Assembly (NCBI RefSeq): GCF_014639155.1
Contig: NZ_BMFT01000003.1
Span: forward strand, 62,001-126,000
Length of the DNA: 64,000 nt
Origin: Paenibacillus segetis
GTDB lineage: Bacteria; Bacillota; Bacilli; Paenibacillales; Paenibacillaceae
Direction of reading: 5' to 3'
Shown in pieces: positions 45,980-54,900 of the stretch. Position numbers and translations under genes: made by a program. Within the stretch, counting starts at the first letter, position 1. Every line of letters begins with the position of its first letter. A model generated the notes under the pieces. It saw only the letters and a list, made by a program, of their open reading frames with translations. It had not been told where the DNA came from and made no database searches.

Positions 45980-46951
45980 ATGAAAGGCATCATATTATGT
46001 GCCGGTAGAGGCACTAGGCTTAAGCCAATTACTGACTCCATTCCAAAGACACTTTTGCCGATTGCTAATAAAACTATTTTAGACCGTTGTATAGATCAAT
46101 TGTTTGATGTGGGAATTCATGAAATTGCCGTTGTTATAAACCCTTCCCAACATCAAATAGTGGAGCATTTGCAACAGCACCCATCACAAAAAAACATTTC
46201 AATCCTTTATCAAGAAAAAGCACTTGGCATTCTTCATGCGATGTTTCAAGCCCAATCCTTTATAGGTAAGGACGATTTTGTTATGTTGCTTGGGGATAAC
46301 GTCTTTAGCGGTTCACTGTTACCACTGATTCAAAGCTTCCACGGCAATCAAGGCGCCATTTATCTGAGCAAGGTTAAAAATCCACAAGAATACGGTATAG
46401 CTGAGGTTAAAGAAAATCAAATCATAAGCTTGGAAGAGAAGCCTAAGAGCCCTAAAAGTAATTTAGCCGTTATAGGGGTATATGTATTTCATTCAACTAT
46501 TTTTGAAACTCAAAAAGTAATTGGATTATCACCACGTGGAGAGTATGAAATAACGGATGCGATTCAATGGCTAATTAACCAAGGATACCCTGTCGCTTTT
46601 ACCATTACAGATGAGTGGTTTATGGATGTTGGTACCCCGGAGCGATGGCTTCTTTCTAACTTGAAACTACTGGAGATGGAGCTTGGAACCAAAATCAATG
46701 TGAGTGATGGAACATGGATAGAGAACTGTACGTTGATCGGCCCTGTTATTATTGGAGAAAAATGTCGTCTGACAAATACGATAATTGGACCCTATGTTTC
46801 AATCCAAGACGGTTCAGAACTCTATAACTGCGTTATTGAGAATAGCATTGTTGGTAACAACGTGAATTTAAGAGAGGAAACAATCCACCATTCAATCTTT
46901 GTTTATAATAATAGGTTCGAAGTCAGACACGGGGGGAGACACAATGATTGA
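45980..46951 (+). CDS. Sugar-1-phosphate nucleotidyltransferase with left-handed beta-helix tail
   Basis: A 323-residue NDP-sugar pyrophosphorylase: signature ILCAGRGTRLKPITDSIPKT, LLGDNVFSG, VKNPQEYGIAEV, SLEEKPKSPKS, FMDVGTPERWLLSN. Residues ~235-310 show hexapeptide repeats (VIIGEKCRLTNTIIGPYVSI), a left-handed beta-helix as in long RmlA-like and GlmU-like enzymes. It activates a sugar for the transferases around it. Its end overlaps the next gene by eight bases. Confidence 0.9.
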   Translation: MKGIILCAGRGTRLKPITDSIPKTLLPIANKTILDRCIDQLFDVGIHEIAVVINPSQHQIVEHLQQHPSQKNISILYQEKALGILHAMFQAQSFIGKDDFVMLLGDNVFSGSLLPLIQSFHGNQGAIYLSKVKNPQEYGIAEVKENQIISLEEKPKSPKSNLAVIGVYVFHSTIFETQKVIGLSPRGEYEITDAIQWLINQGYPVAFTITDEWFMDVGTPERWLLSNLKLLEMELGTKINVSDGTWIENCTLIGPVIIGEKCRLTNTIIGPYVSIQDGSELYNCVIENSIVGNNVNLREETIHHSIFVYNNRFEVRHGGRHND

Positions 46952-48773
46952 ACTTGGTGCCTTACGTTTTAGCGGAAACGAAACCATTACGTTTCAAAAA
47001 ACCATATGGGAATTGTTCGATACGTTCACATATGAGTTTTGGGTTAAAGCGGAAGCAGAACAGACGCTGGATTTTGAACAAGAGAATGGGATAAACGGTG
47101 TGACAGGGAAGAGGTACTTGATTCATCCTGATTTCAGATTTCCTGGAAATGCCGGTTTTGGAATCGCGGTCGGAACCAACGGAATTTCCATCCACGAACA
47201 TTCCGTCGACTATATGCCCTCCAAGCTGGTATATCCCTATTCATTCTCAGACTGGCAGCATGTTGCAGTCGTTTATGAAAATAAAACTCCAAGTCTTTAT
47301 ATAAATGGTGATTTTATAAAGAGAGGTCTACCCAGCCAATATAACCATATTTACCCTTCTTTAACTGTAGGAGGACATCCCTACGGTCATTTTATAGGAA
47401 GCGTAGCGCATTTAAGGTTATGGGGCACAGCTAGAACTGCAGCTGAAATCCGTGATTTCATGACGGTAGATCTTGAAGGACATGAACCGGGATTGTATTG
47501 GCATTGGAATCCATGCTCTGGAACGTTGGTAGCAAACTCCTCGAAAAAGAATATCCAGGTTAGCGTGATTATGCCTTCCCATAATCGCTTTCCGTTAAAT
47601 CATTTCGCCTTGCGGGTTTTAGAACAGCAGACATATCCTGCTGATCAAATGGAAGTTGTTTTTTTGGATGACGGTTCCACAGACTCAACTCCCAATATGC
47701 TTCATAACTATTTAAATCCCAAGTTTCCAATTAAATTCGTTCGACTTGAAGAACCGGTAGGAAGGGCCAAAATCCGAAATATAGGTATGAGCCTATCATC
47801 TGGATCCGTTTTATTATTTCTTGATGCCGAGATGCTTTGTCCCCCCGACCTCATCGAGAAGCATATGCGCCATCATCAAGAAGGAAAACCCTTGGTTGTT
47901 TCGGGAAGCATGAAAGTCAGACAGATCTATACGGTGGCAGATCCCGGTTACTCGGAAGGCCAGATTTCACAAATGCAAAGTTTATATCAACAGCATCCGT
48001 CTGCTGAAGCAATGGTCAGCCATTTCATCCATGTAGATCGAACTGCAATTCAATTACTTCCAATTGAAATAATGAGCGACCGGACGCAGCTCGATCCTAT
48101 AAGTTATGGTTACGATTATTTTGATGGAATTCTTGCTAAACACGGACCTTATTTTAACGATTTTCACTACAGTTGGATGAATTTTATTACAAGTAATGTC
48201 TCTTTACCCAAATCATTATTACAAAAGTCCGGATATTTTAATGAGCAATTCGAGGGATATGGGTGGGAGGATTGGGAACTTGGTTTTCGGTTGTATAAGA
48301 AAGGGGCATATTTTGTCCATGATGATGAAGTGGTCAATTATCATCAGGAGCATCCAAGACCGAGAGATAACTTGAAGCAATCACATAGAAATTTTTTGAA
48401 ATTCGTTCACTTGCATCCGGGTCCGGAAATTCGGTTAATGGTGCTCGACATGATACCACACCGAAGGGAAATAGTCCTCGTAAATGAGTATTTGAGCGAT
48501 ATTTTAAGATTGAGAGCCATTTATACTGAGAAATATGACGTGTTCTATCAATTTATACTCGTTGTACTTGAAAGACTCAGTTATATGCTCTCAATAAAAG
48601 CAGATATCTTCATGCCGTTACCTGACAACATTCTTGATAGAAACAGCATACCAACAGCGCAGTCGAAAGTGGAGGCGGAGGAAATCAGAAGTCTAGATTT
48701 ATTTCCAAGACTTATGGAATTATACGATTTATTATATGATTTTGTTATGAAAGACGTTTCGCCGACATCTTAA
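46944..48773 (+). CDS. LamG-like domain fused to a GT2 glycosyltransferase
   Basis: A 609-residue fusion. Residues ~1-190 have a concanavalin/LamG-like jelly roll (LRFSGNETITFQKTIWELFD, YTFEYEFWVKA-type first strands, WQHVAVVYENKTPSLYINGD, AHLRLWGTARTAAEIRDFM). Residues ~195-470 are a GT2 domain (VSVIMPSHNRFPLNHFALRV, DDGSTDSTPNML, LFLDAEMLCPP, GYGWEDWELGFRLYKKGA). A helical C-terminal part follows. GGGGGGAG sits five bases before the ATG. The lectin-like domain probably anchors the transferase to its polysaccharide. Confidence 0.85.
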   Translation: MIELGALRFSGNETITFQKTIWELFDTFTYEFWVKAEAEQTLDFEQENGINGVTGKRYLIHPDFRFPGNAGFGIAVGTNGISIHEHSVDYMPSKLVYPYSFSDWQHVAVVYENKTPSLYINGDFIKRGLPSQYNHIYPSLTVGGHPYGHFIGSVAHLRLWGTARTAAEIRDFMTVDLEGHEPGLYWHWNPCSGTLVANSSKKNIQVSVIMPSHNRFPLNHFALRVLEQQTYPADQMEVVFLDDGSTDSTPNMLHNYLNPKFPIKFVRLEEPVGRAKIRNIGMSLSSGSVLLFLDAEMLCPPDLIEKHMRHHQEGKPLVVSGSMKVRQIYTVADPGYSEGQISQMQSLYQQHPSAEAMVSHFIHVDRTAIQLLPIEIMSDRTQLDPISYGYDYFDGILAKHGPYFNDFHYSWMNFITSNVSLPKSLLQKSGYFNEQFEGYGWEDWELGFRLYKKGAYFVHDDEVVNYHQEHPRPRDNLKQSHRNFLKFVHLHPGPEIRLMVLDMIPHRREIVLVNEYLSDILRLRAIYTEKYDVFYQFILVVLERLSYMLSIKADIFMPLPDNILDRNSIPTAQSKVEAEEIRSLDLFPRLMELYDLLYDFVMKDVSPTS

Positions 48774-48781
48774 CGAAAATA

Positions 48782-48824
48782 AATAAACGCTAAGCCCTCG
48801 ATGTTCATCGGCTTGGCGTTTATT
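48782..48824. terminator. Bidirectional terminator between convergent GT genes
   Basis: AATAAACGCTAAGCC pairs with GGCTTGGCGTTTATT (one T-G pair) around a 13-base loop. Confidence 0.82.
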
Positions 48825-48845
48825 CTAATTCGCTTGGAGTTGTCT

Positions 48846-49571
48846 CTATCCAATGTACAATTGTGAAATTATTTGCATAAGTGGGTCACGATATCGTGCC
48901 TGAGTACATGCATATTCGTGATTTATTTTCTCTTTGTGGATTAGTGTTCCCATAGCTTCATGCCAACGATATCCGACAAGTGATTCATTTAAGAATGGAA
49001 AGTTGAACCCACGCTGGATAACTCTGTACCAGAAGTCTACATCATGAGTGTATGGCAGAGACTCATCAAATAAACCGACCGTATTAAAAAGATCCCTTTT
49101 GATCATAACGGTACATCCATTGACGGGGTTTGCATTCAAAAAACAACGGTAAAAATCAACTACACTTTGAAGGACCGATAGGGGTGCTGCAGCGTATTTG
49201 GTTACTTCACTGTGGGCATCAATGTAATTGAAGTTGCTATGAGAAATTAAGGCTTGCTGCTCCTGCATAAAATGTACTTGATTATGAATCTTATCCCGGT
49301 AAAATATATCGTCAGAGCTCAGCCATGCAATATACTCCCCTGAAGCGTGTCTAATTCCATGATTAAGCGCAGTAGCTGTGCCACCATTCGCTTTTCCTAG
49401 ATAGTGAATATAGGGATGAAATGGAGCAAGCCGATCGGCAAATTGTGTTGAACCATCATCTACCACAATAATCTCAATAGGATTGTAAGACTGCTCAAGA
49501 GCGCTTCGAACGGCCTGATCCACATACGGACAATTGTAAAAAGGAATGACCACCGTAACCATTGGCCTCAT
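48846..49571 (-). CDS. GT2-type glycosyltransferase
   Basis: A 241-residue GT-A transferase: VTVVIPFYNCPYVDQAVRSA, VDDGSTQFADRL, GGTATALNHGIRHASGEYIA, metal site LSSDDIF, and LPYTHDVDFWYRVIQRG. The ATG overlaps the end of the SDR gene by four bases (ATGA), and AAAGGAGAGG is upstream. It is the last gene of the long minus-strand nucleotide-sugar unit. Confidence 0.9.
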   Translation of the reverse strand: MRPMVTVVIPFYNCPYVDQAVRSALEQSYNPIEIIVVDDGSTQFADRLAPFHPYIHYLGKANGGTATALNHGIRHASGEYIAWLSSDDIFYRDKIHNQVHFMQEQQALISHSNFNYIDAHSEVTKYAAAPLSVLQSVVDFYRCFLNANPVNGCTVMIKRDLFNTVGLFDESLPYTHDVDFWYRVIQRGFNFPFLNESLVGYRWHEAMGTLIHKEKINHEYACTQARYRDPLMQIISQLYIG

Positions 49572-50512
49572 GAAACCTCTCCTTTCATAGCACGAAAATA
49601 GTAAATGATATCGGTTAATGAAACTTGGCTCGAGATACGCGCCTTCCAGCCCAGGTGTTCTATGAATTCCGCGCGAATAGGGGTACTCTTAGATTCTGAC
49701 AAGTGCGGATCATCCTCACCCCATAAGACAGCGAGGTCGCTTCCTGCGATCGTCAACATCATCTTAGTCATTTCCTCCAAACTTCTTTCCGTCCCCGAAC
49801 ATATCGGGTACACTTCACCGCTTAATCCATTGCTCAGCAGTATTCCATATGCCTGGACAGCATCACGTACATCAAGAAAATCGCGTCGATCACTCCGAGA
49901 AGATATTAGGAATGGCTCTCTTGTCCCTCCTTGTTCTACCTGAACGATACGCTTGCCCATAAGAGAACAGAGTCCGGTTGAAGGACCCGGACCAATGAGA
50001 TTTGACGGTTCAGCCAAAATAATAGATTGACCAAACAATTCCTTCCACGAGCAGGAAACTATCTTTTGTAAACTTTTACTTAAGCTATAAGGATGAGGCG
50101 AACGGTAAGAAGATGTGGATAGTTGGAAGGATAACCGCGAACCAACAATAAGGATCCGGCAGGAAGGAAAAGACCGAAGTGCGTCAAGCAAGTACAACGT
50201 AGACATTACATTTGATTCCATATACGTTAGTGGAATCTCCCATGATTCGGAGACTGAATTTCTGCCCCCTAAATGAAGTACATAATCAGGAGCTATCTCC
50301 TTCACTACTGCGCGAAGCTGCTGTCCATCATGTAAATCGCAGGAATAATAGTGAACTCCGTCTATCGCAGGCAAGTTCACCTCTTTACGCACGAGTGCGG
50401 CCACATGCATGCCCATTTCAGTAGCGAAATACCGGCATGCATGACCTCCGGTAAAACCGGAGGCACCCGTAATCAGAATCACACGGTTCTGTAGGAATCT
50501 TCTTTCATCCAT
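49568..50512 (-). CDS. Extended SDR, GDP-6-deoxymannose-reductase-like
   Basis: A 314-residue extended short-chain dehydrogenase: ILITGASGFTGGHACRYFAT, VLHLGGRNSVSESWEIPLTY, catalytic region HPYSLSKSLQK, AEPSNLIGPGPSTG, RRDFLDVRDAVQAYGIL. It looks most like GDP-4-keto-6-deoxymannose reductases (Rmd), but substrate is open. It overlaps the preceding gene by 34 bases; AAGGAG eight bases before this ATG supports that start. Its place beside the UDP-sugar genes suggests a second modified sugar or a further reduction step. Confidence 0.82.
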   Translation of the reverse strand: MDERRFLQNRVILITGASGFTGGHACRYFATEMGMHVAALVRKEVNLPAIDGVHYYSCDLHDGQQLRAVVKEIAPDYVLHLGGRNSVSESWEIPLTYMESNVMSTLYLLDALRSFPSCRILIVGSRLSFQLSTSSYRSPHPYSLSKSLQKIVSCSWKELFGQSIILAEPSNLIGPGPSTGLCSLMGKRIVQVEQGGTREPFLISSRSDRRDFLDVRDAVQAYGILLSNGLSGEVYPICSGTERSLEEMTKMMLTIAGSDLAVLWGEDDPHLSESKSTPIRAEFIEHLGWKARISSQVSLTDIIYYFRAMKGEVS

Positions 50513-51321
50513 ATCTCCAGCTCCTTCAGCATCTCAAGATAATGCGGAACATTATATCTCCAATCGCTGCGGGACGAAATGAGAGTCCGGTCCTGGAATG
50601 GTTCATCACTTGGAACAATGGTGATTTCCGATAGACCCCATATTTTCTGAAACAATGATAATAAGTCATGCTTACTGATCGCCATGTGATGGCAGAGATG
50701 GATGAGGCCTGAAATAGGAGAATCCAACAAAATATCGATTGCCTTGGCTAACTCTAGTGTCGTAACACCATTCCACAACACATTCCGATAGCCGCTCACC
50801 TGTCCTTTACTGCTCAAGAACCATTGCATCAGGCCAATACCACTTGTGCGAATCTCAGGGCCAATAATAGAGGTGCGGACCGTGACATGCCCCAGCGCCC
50901 GAACCTCTCCGAGCGCCTTGGTGAGCGAATATATACTACTTCCGTCAGGCTCATCATCTTCTCTGTATCCGCCACGGGTTCCTGCAAAGACACAATCCGA
51001 ACTAATATGAATAAGCCTTGCACCTATTAAATTAGCCACACGCTGCAGTCGATGAGGAAGAAATCCGTTAATTAGATAAGCGTTATTCTTATCTTCCTCT
51101 GCAAATTGATTTAGTACACCAATAGCATTGATAATCACCTTTGGTCTAACGGTCTCAATCACTTCCTCGACCATCAAACTGTCCGAAGCGTCAAGAAACA
51201 GCGCACCGTGATCGTGAATATCACGAGTGGTATAGAAGACAGTGTGCTGGGATTTTCGCTTGAAGTAATCGACTAGCATATGACCGACCATACCGTTCCC
51301 GCCTAGGATCAGCAGTTTCAA
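50479..51321 (-). CDS. RmlD/WbvR-like sugar-nucleotide 4-reductase
   Basis: A 280-residue SDR: LLILGGNGMVGHMLVDYFK, VIINAIGVLNQFAEEDKNNA, HISSDCVFAGTRGGYREDD, YSLTKALGE for the catalytic Tyr-Lys. The domain is RmlD-like and lacks the C-terminal cupin of CapF/FnlB reductases. Between a CapE-like dehydratase and a WbjD-like 2-epimerase this fits WbvR, which reduces the 4-keto intermediate to UDP-L-RhaNAc. The start is TTG overlapping the dehydratase stop by four bases, with GGGGGG eight bases upstream. Confidence 0.82.
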   Translation of the reverse strand: MKLLILGGNGMVGHMLVDYFKRKSQHTVFYTTRDIHDHGALFLDASDSLMVEEVIETVRPKVIINAIGVLNQFAEEDKNNAYLINGFLPHRLQRVANLIGARLIHISSDCVFAGTRGGYREDDEPDGSSIYSLTKALGEVRALGHVTVRTSIIGPEIRTSGIGLMQWFLSSKGQVSGYRNVLWNGVTTLELAKAIDILLDSPISGLIHLCHHMAISKHDLLSLFQKIWGLSEITIVPSDEPFQDRTLISSRSDWRYNVPHYLEMLKELEIWMKEDSYRTV

Positions 51322-52304
51322 GATATAAACCCCCCACGCCGCAAAATGTGCCGAATCTCTTCTTTTGACATTAGATGATCGGTGGAACTGAAGCTGCTGA
51401 ACGAAACGGGAGGGTAAGTACTATAACGATCCTTGAGCCCAGGTATATTAAGCGTCGGCAGGATGACCAGGTACTGCTCGTCGTATATAACCGTGGTAAG
51501 ACTTTCATAGTCGCTCATTAATATTTCATGAATTTTTTCCCCTGGACGAATTCCCCTTTCCACCAGCTTGACATTCAGGACACCTGCATCTTCAATCAAT
51601 ACCTCTGCCAGATCCACGATACGGCAGGTTGGCATGGTCATTACGAAGATCTCTCCGCCCACGCTTTCCTCCGAAGCCTTGAACAACAAAGTAACAGCAT
51701 CACGTAGAGTTAGGAAAAATCGTGTCATGTTAAAGTCCGTAATCGATACTTGGCCTTTCTGCCGAATTTGATCCTTAAATAAGTGGACTACACTTCCATT
51801 CGTCCCAAGTACATTTCCTCCGCGGACCGTAACAAACCGAGTCTCGCTGCGGAGCAGATTCGCATAGACGATCAGCTTCTCAGCGATCGCTTTGGTCATT
51901 CCGTAGAAGTTCGACGGATTCGCTGCCTTGTCTGTAGAAATATAAATTACTTTTTCCACATCATTTTCAATAGCCGCCTCAATCACATTTTGGGTTCCAA
52001 TGACATTCGTCTTTAATGCTTCATAAGGCTGATCTTCACAGACTGGAACATGTTTCAATGCGGCTAGATGAAATATATAATTCACATCCCGGCAGGCTCT
52101 TGTGAGCGCCTCCTTATCGCGGATATCTCCGATGCAGAAGCTGAGTCGTTCATCTTCAAATTGGCGACTCATTGCTACTTGGGAGGATTCGTTACGGGAA
52201 TATATAATAACTTCTTGAGGTTGCTGGGGAAGCATCTGTGCGATCAATTCGTGTCCCCATGAACCGGTACCGCCGGTCACCAATATGCGTTTATTCTCAA
52301 ACAT
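51318..52304 (-). CDS. UDP-GlcNAc 4,6-dehydratase (CapE/FnlA/WbvB-like)
   Basis: A 328-residue polysaccharide-biosynthesis SDR: ILVTGGTGSWGHELIAQML, FCIGDIRDKEAL, FHLAALKHVPVCEDQPYEAL, ISTDKAANPSNFYGMTKAIA and MTRFFLTLRDAVTLL. The family dehydrates UDP-GlcNAc to a 4-keto-6-deoxy intermediate, with or without C5 (and C3) epimerisation; sequence alone does not settle the stereochemistry (PseB-like features are also visible). The ATG at 52304 follows GGAGGG and overlaps the epimerase end by eight bases. Confidence 0.88.
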   Translation of the reverse strand: MFENKRILVTGGTGSWGHELIAQMLPQQPQEVIIYSRNESSQVAMSRQFEDERLSFCIGDIRDKEALTRACRDVNYIFHLAALKHVPVCEDQPYEALKTNVIGTQNVIEAAIENDVEKVIYISTDKAANPSNFYGMTKAIAEKLIVYANLLRSETRFVTVRGGNVLGTNGSVVHLFKDQIRQKGQVSITDFNMTRFFLTLRDAVTLLFKASEESVGGEIFVMTMPTCRIVDLAEVLIEDAGVLNVKLVERGIRPGEKIHEILMSDYESLTTVIYDEQYLVILPTLNIPGLKDRYSTYPPVSFSSFSSTDHLMSKEEIRHILRRGGFIS

Positions 52305-53388
52305 TCCAGTTCCCTCCAAGCAGAAATTTAACAACCTTCTCCGATACACCCTGAGTCAAGTATCCTTCTGGGCACTCCCAATCACGACGCATTTCGCTCA
52401 TAATCGCAACCGATTCTACTATGCTATTCGCATCCACTCCGGATACGATGTTACTACCGCAATCTACCGTTTCGGGGCGTTCAGTCGTACGACGCAACGT
52501 CACCGTTGGTACATGCATAATGCAGCACTCTTCCTGAACAGTGCCACTATCACTTAAAGCACAACATGCGTGACGTTCCATCTTAACGAAATCGAAGAAC
52601 CCGAAAGGTTTGTAGAATTCAACAAGAGGATGCATCTCAATACGAAGATGATCCGCTATTTTGGACTTCGTGCGCGGATGAATGCTGCAAATAAGCCTAC
52701 GACCGAAGGTCTCTGCAACTTTGTTTAATCCACCCATGATTTCATGAAGATGCTCTGGTCGATCTACATTTTCCGCACGATGTGCTGTGACTAAGAAATA
52801 ATCTCCCTTCTGAAGCCCCAATCGTTCCAGAATATCGCTGTTTGAAATCTCTTGCTCATAATGTTGCATCACTTCATAAATGGGATTCCCGGTCAGTACA
52901 ATTCTATGACTGTGAACTCCTTCAGCGATTAAATGATGCTTGCTCTGTATCGTATATGACATATTAATAGAAGAAATTGCATCGATAACTTTACGATTCT
53001 TCTCTTCTGGAACCTCCAGATCGAAACAGCGGTTACCTGCCTCCATATGCACAACGGGAATTCCCATCCGTTCTATCAGGATTGCACATAAGGCACTATT
53101 CGTGTCACCCAAGAGGAGCACACGATCTGGCTGTTCCTTCTCTAATATCTGTTCCATTTGGGAGAACATCGCAGCCAGCTGTCCTCCAAGCGTAGTCTGC
53201 CGATCCTGAAGAATATAATCTGGTTGCCGAAGTCCCAGCTCCTGAAAGAAAATGCCGCTGAGACTTGAAGTAAAGTTCTGTCCCGTATGCACCAGAATAT
53301 GTCTACCTGCGTATCTATCTAGTAGAGGAATAATTCTGCTCAAGCGAATGATCTCCGGGCGTGTGCCTAGTAAGGTCATGATTTTCAT
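52297..53388 (-). CDS. UDP-N-acetyl-sugar 2-epimerase (WecB family, WbjD/FnlC-like)
   Basis: A 363-residue non-hydrolysing 2-epimerase: TLLGTRPEIIRLSRIIPLLD, VLLLGDTNSALCAI, HMEAGNRCFDLEVPEEKNRK, VTAHRAENVDRPEHL, FDFVKMERHACCALSDSGTV, with the Glu in QEECCI. The RCFDLEVPEE and FGFFDFVKME variants are what I know from the FnlC/WbjD subgroup rather than the WecB/MnaA type. It would turn UDP-L-RhaNAc into UDP-L-QuiNAc, or the Pne analogue into FucNAc. Four-base overlap with the GT gene upstream. Confidence 0.88.
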   Translation of the reverse strand: MKIMTLLGTRPEIIRLSRIIPLLDRYAGRHILVHTGQNFTSSLSGIFFQELGLRQPDYILQDRQTTLGGQLAAMFSQMEQILEKEQPDRVLLLGDTNSALCAILIERMGIPVVHMEAGNRCFDLEVPEEKNRKVIDAISSINMSYTIQSKHHLIAEGVHSHRIVLTGNPIYEVMQHYEQEISNSDILERLGLQKGDYFLVTAHRAENVDRPEHLHEIMGGLNKVAETFGRRLICSIHPRTKSKIADHLRIEMHPLVEFYKPFGFFDFVKMERHACCALSDSGTVQEECCIMHVPTVTLRRTTERPETVDCGSNIVSGVDANSIVESVAIMSEMRRDWECPEGYLTQGVSEKVVKFLLGGNWNV

Positions 53389-54842
53389 ATTCTCACTCCC
53401 TGCCGCGTTGAGTTGGAACGACGACGCACCTGTTTCCGAGAACGAGCAAGTTTCTCAGAACGGCGGATTAGTTTTTTATGGGATGACTTACGCGCATGGA
53501 CGACGCGGCGCTTCCCACTATGGCGACGTCTCAACCGCTTCTTTGTAATACGTATACGTCTTTCACGTCCTCGCTTCTTGCGAGTCGCTATACCTGGTGA
53601 AGCAATATCGTGTTTGGTAGGAAGCAATTGAACTACCGTTAGAGGTATCTGATTACCCTTCAATTGATAGATGCATTCCACAAACTGCATGAATCTGTCT
53701 TCATAGACAGATGAGCCGAACTTTGCCTCCACCTGGATCTGATTCTCCAGGCCGACCTTTTCCATCATGTCTGTGGATTGTAGTAACCCAGAAACCTTGG
53801 CCGTTAATACTTCGATATCTCCAGTAGGAGCAAGATAGTCCCCGGACCCTGTAGACTCCAATATTTCCTTAAGTCCTCCAGAAGCATAGGCAACTACAGG
53901 TTTTCCAAAGATCATCGCCTCCATCGCTGTCATTCCAAATCCCTCGTTTAGAAGGCTAGGGACAATAACGATATCCATCGCGCAATAGGCGGCCTCGATA
54001 CTCAATTCACACTCAATAAAAATAAAATGTTTACTAAGTCCAGCATCCTTCGCACTCTGCTTTAACGAACGATAGAAGCTGCGGTCTACTTTAGCGCCAA
54101 TGATTACAAATCGTGACTCTGGATACTGTTTCCCAATACTTATCGCTGTTTTAACAAAGTGTTCTGGACCCTTATCCTTAACGAGAAATGAAGAAATATA
54201 TCCAATCACCTTTTGCCTTGGATTGATACCCCACTCCCATCGTTTGCGCCGTCTTAATTTTGGCCAATGAGCAGGTTGAAATTCTCCACTTTCCCAAGAA
54301 GGGTAGAGTAAGCTCAACTTCTCTTCCATTGGACTATCCTTGAATGGGGCTAATGTAGATTCAGAAATTCCCAATATCCAATCGCTATACTTATTGATGA
54401 TCCACACAGAATTATTGATGAATCCGTTATTTTGCACAATTTCTGTAATATGCCATATCACAGGGATTCCAAGATGTTTCGCTGCCATAGCCGGAATAAC
54501 ATTTACGCAAGTATTCACGAATACGTAATCAGGATTTTCTTCTTTGAGCAGAGCTACCATTTTGGCTGTAGCATGATTTGAACCCATGTCTTCTACGTCT
54601 TGAATTAGGTTTTCATAAGGAAAACACATCCCATATATCATGGGAGTTTCCATAATAATTACACGCAACTCGCTACCACGTGCTAACTGAGTTAGCCGTC
54701 CCTCATTGGGGGCCACAATTGTACATTCGAAGTGAGCAGACAACTTTCTGGCGATAAAGAACAGTAATTTCTCAGCTCCCGTAATATTTCGGGTATTACA
54801 TACGTGCGAGAAAAGCATCAGCTTCTTCCCATCCGACATCAT
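53385..54842 (-). CDS. GT4-type glycosyltransferase with Arg/Lys-rich C-terminal tail
   Basis: A 485-residue protein. Residues ~1-395 are a GT-B transferase (MLFSHVCNTRNITGAEKLLF, VIGYISSFLVKDKGPEHFVK, VPSLLNEGFGMTAMEAMIFG with the EX7E motif). From ~residue 421 to the end the sequence is extremely basic, with Arg/Lys clusters at RKKRGRERR, KKRLRRR and KQVRRR and few hydrophobics; this is not part of GT4 enzymes. It resembles the N-terminal tails of other enzymes in the cluster. GAGGTGA precedes the ATG. It is the first gene of the unit running down to 48846. Confidence 0.88.
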   Translation of the reverse strand: MMSDGKKLMLFSHVCNTRNITGAEKLLFFIARKLSAHFECTIVAPNEGRLTQLARGSELRVIIMETPMIYGMCFPYENLIQDVEDMGSNHATAKMVALLKEENPDYVFVNTCVNVIPAMAAKHLGIPVIWHITEIVQNNGFINNSVWIINKYSDWILGISESTLAPFKDSPMEEKLSLLYPSWESGEFQPAHWPKLRRRKRWEWGINPRQKVIGYISSFLVKDKGPEHFVKTAISIGKQYPESRFVIIGAKVDRSFYRSLKQSAKDAGLSKHFIFIECELSIEAAYCAMDIVIVPSLLNEGFGMTAMEAMIFGKPVVAYASGGLKEILESTGSGDYLAPTGDIEVLTAKVSGLLQSTDMMEKVGLENQIQVEAKFGSSVYEDRFMQFVECIYQLKGNQIPLTVVQLLPTKHDIASPGIATRKKRGRERRIRITKKRLRRRHSGKRRVVHARKSSHKKLIRRSEKLARSRKQVRRRSNSTRQGVRI

Positions 54843-54900
54843 CCGTCACCTCAGCATCGTTTGCCAGGAGCACTTCAGCTCCTAAAATTGTCCTTTGTGA

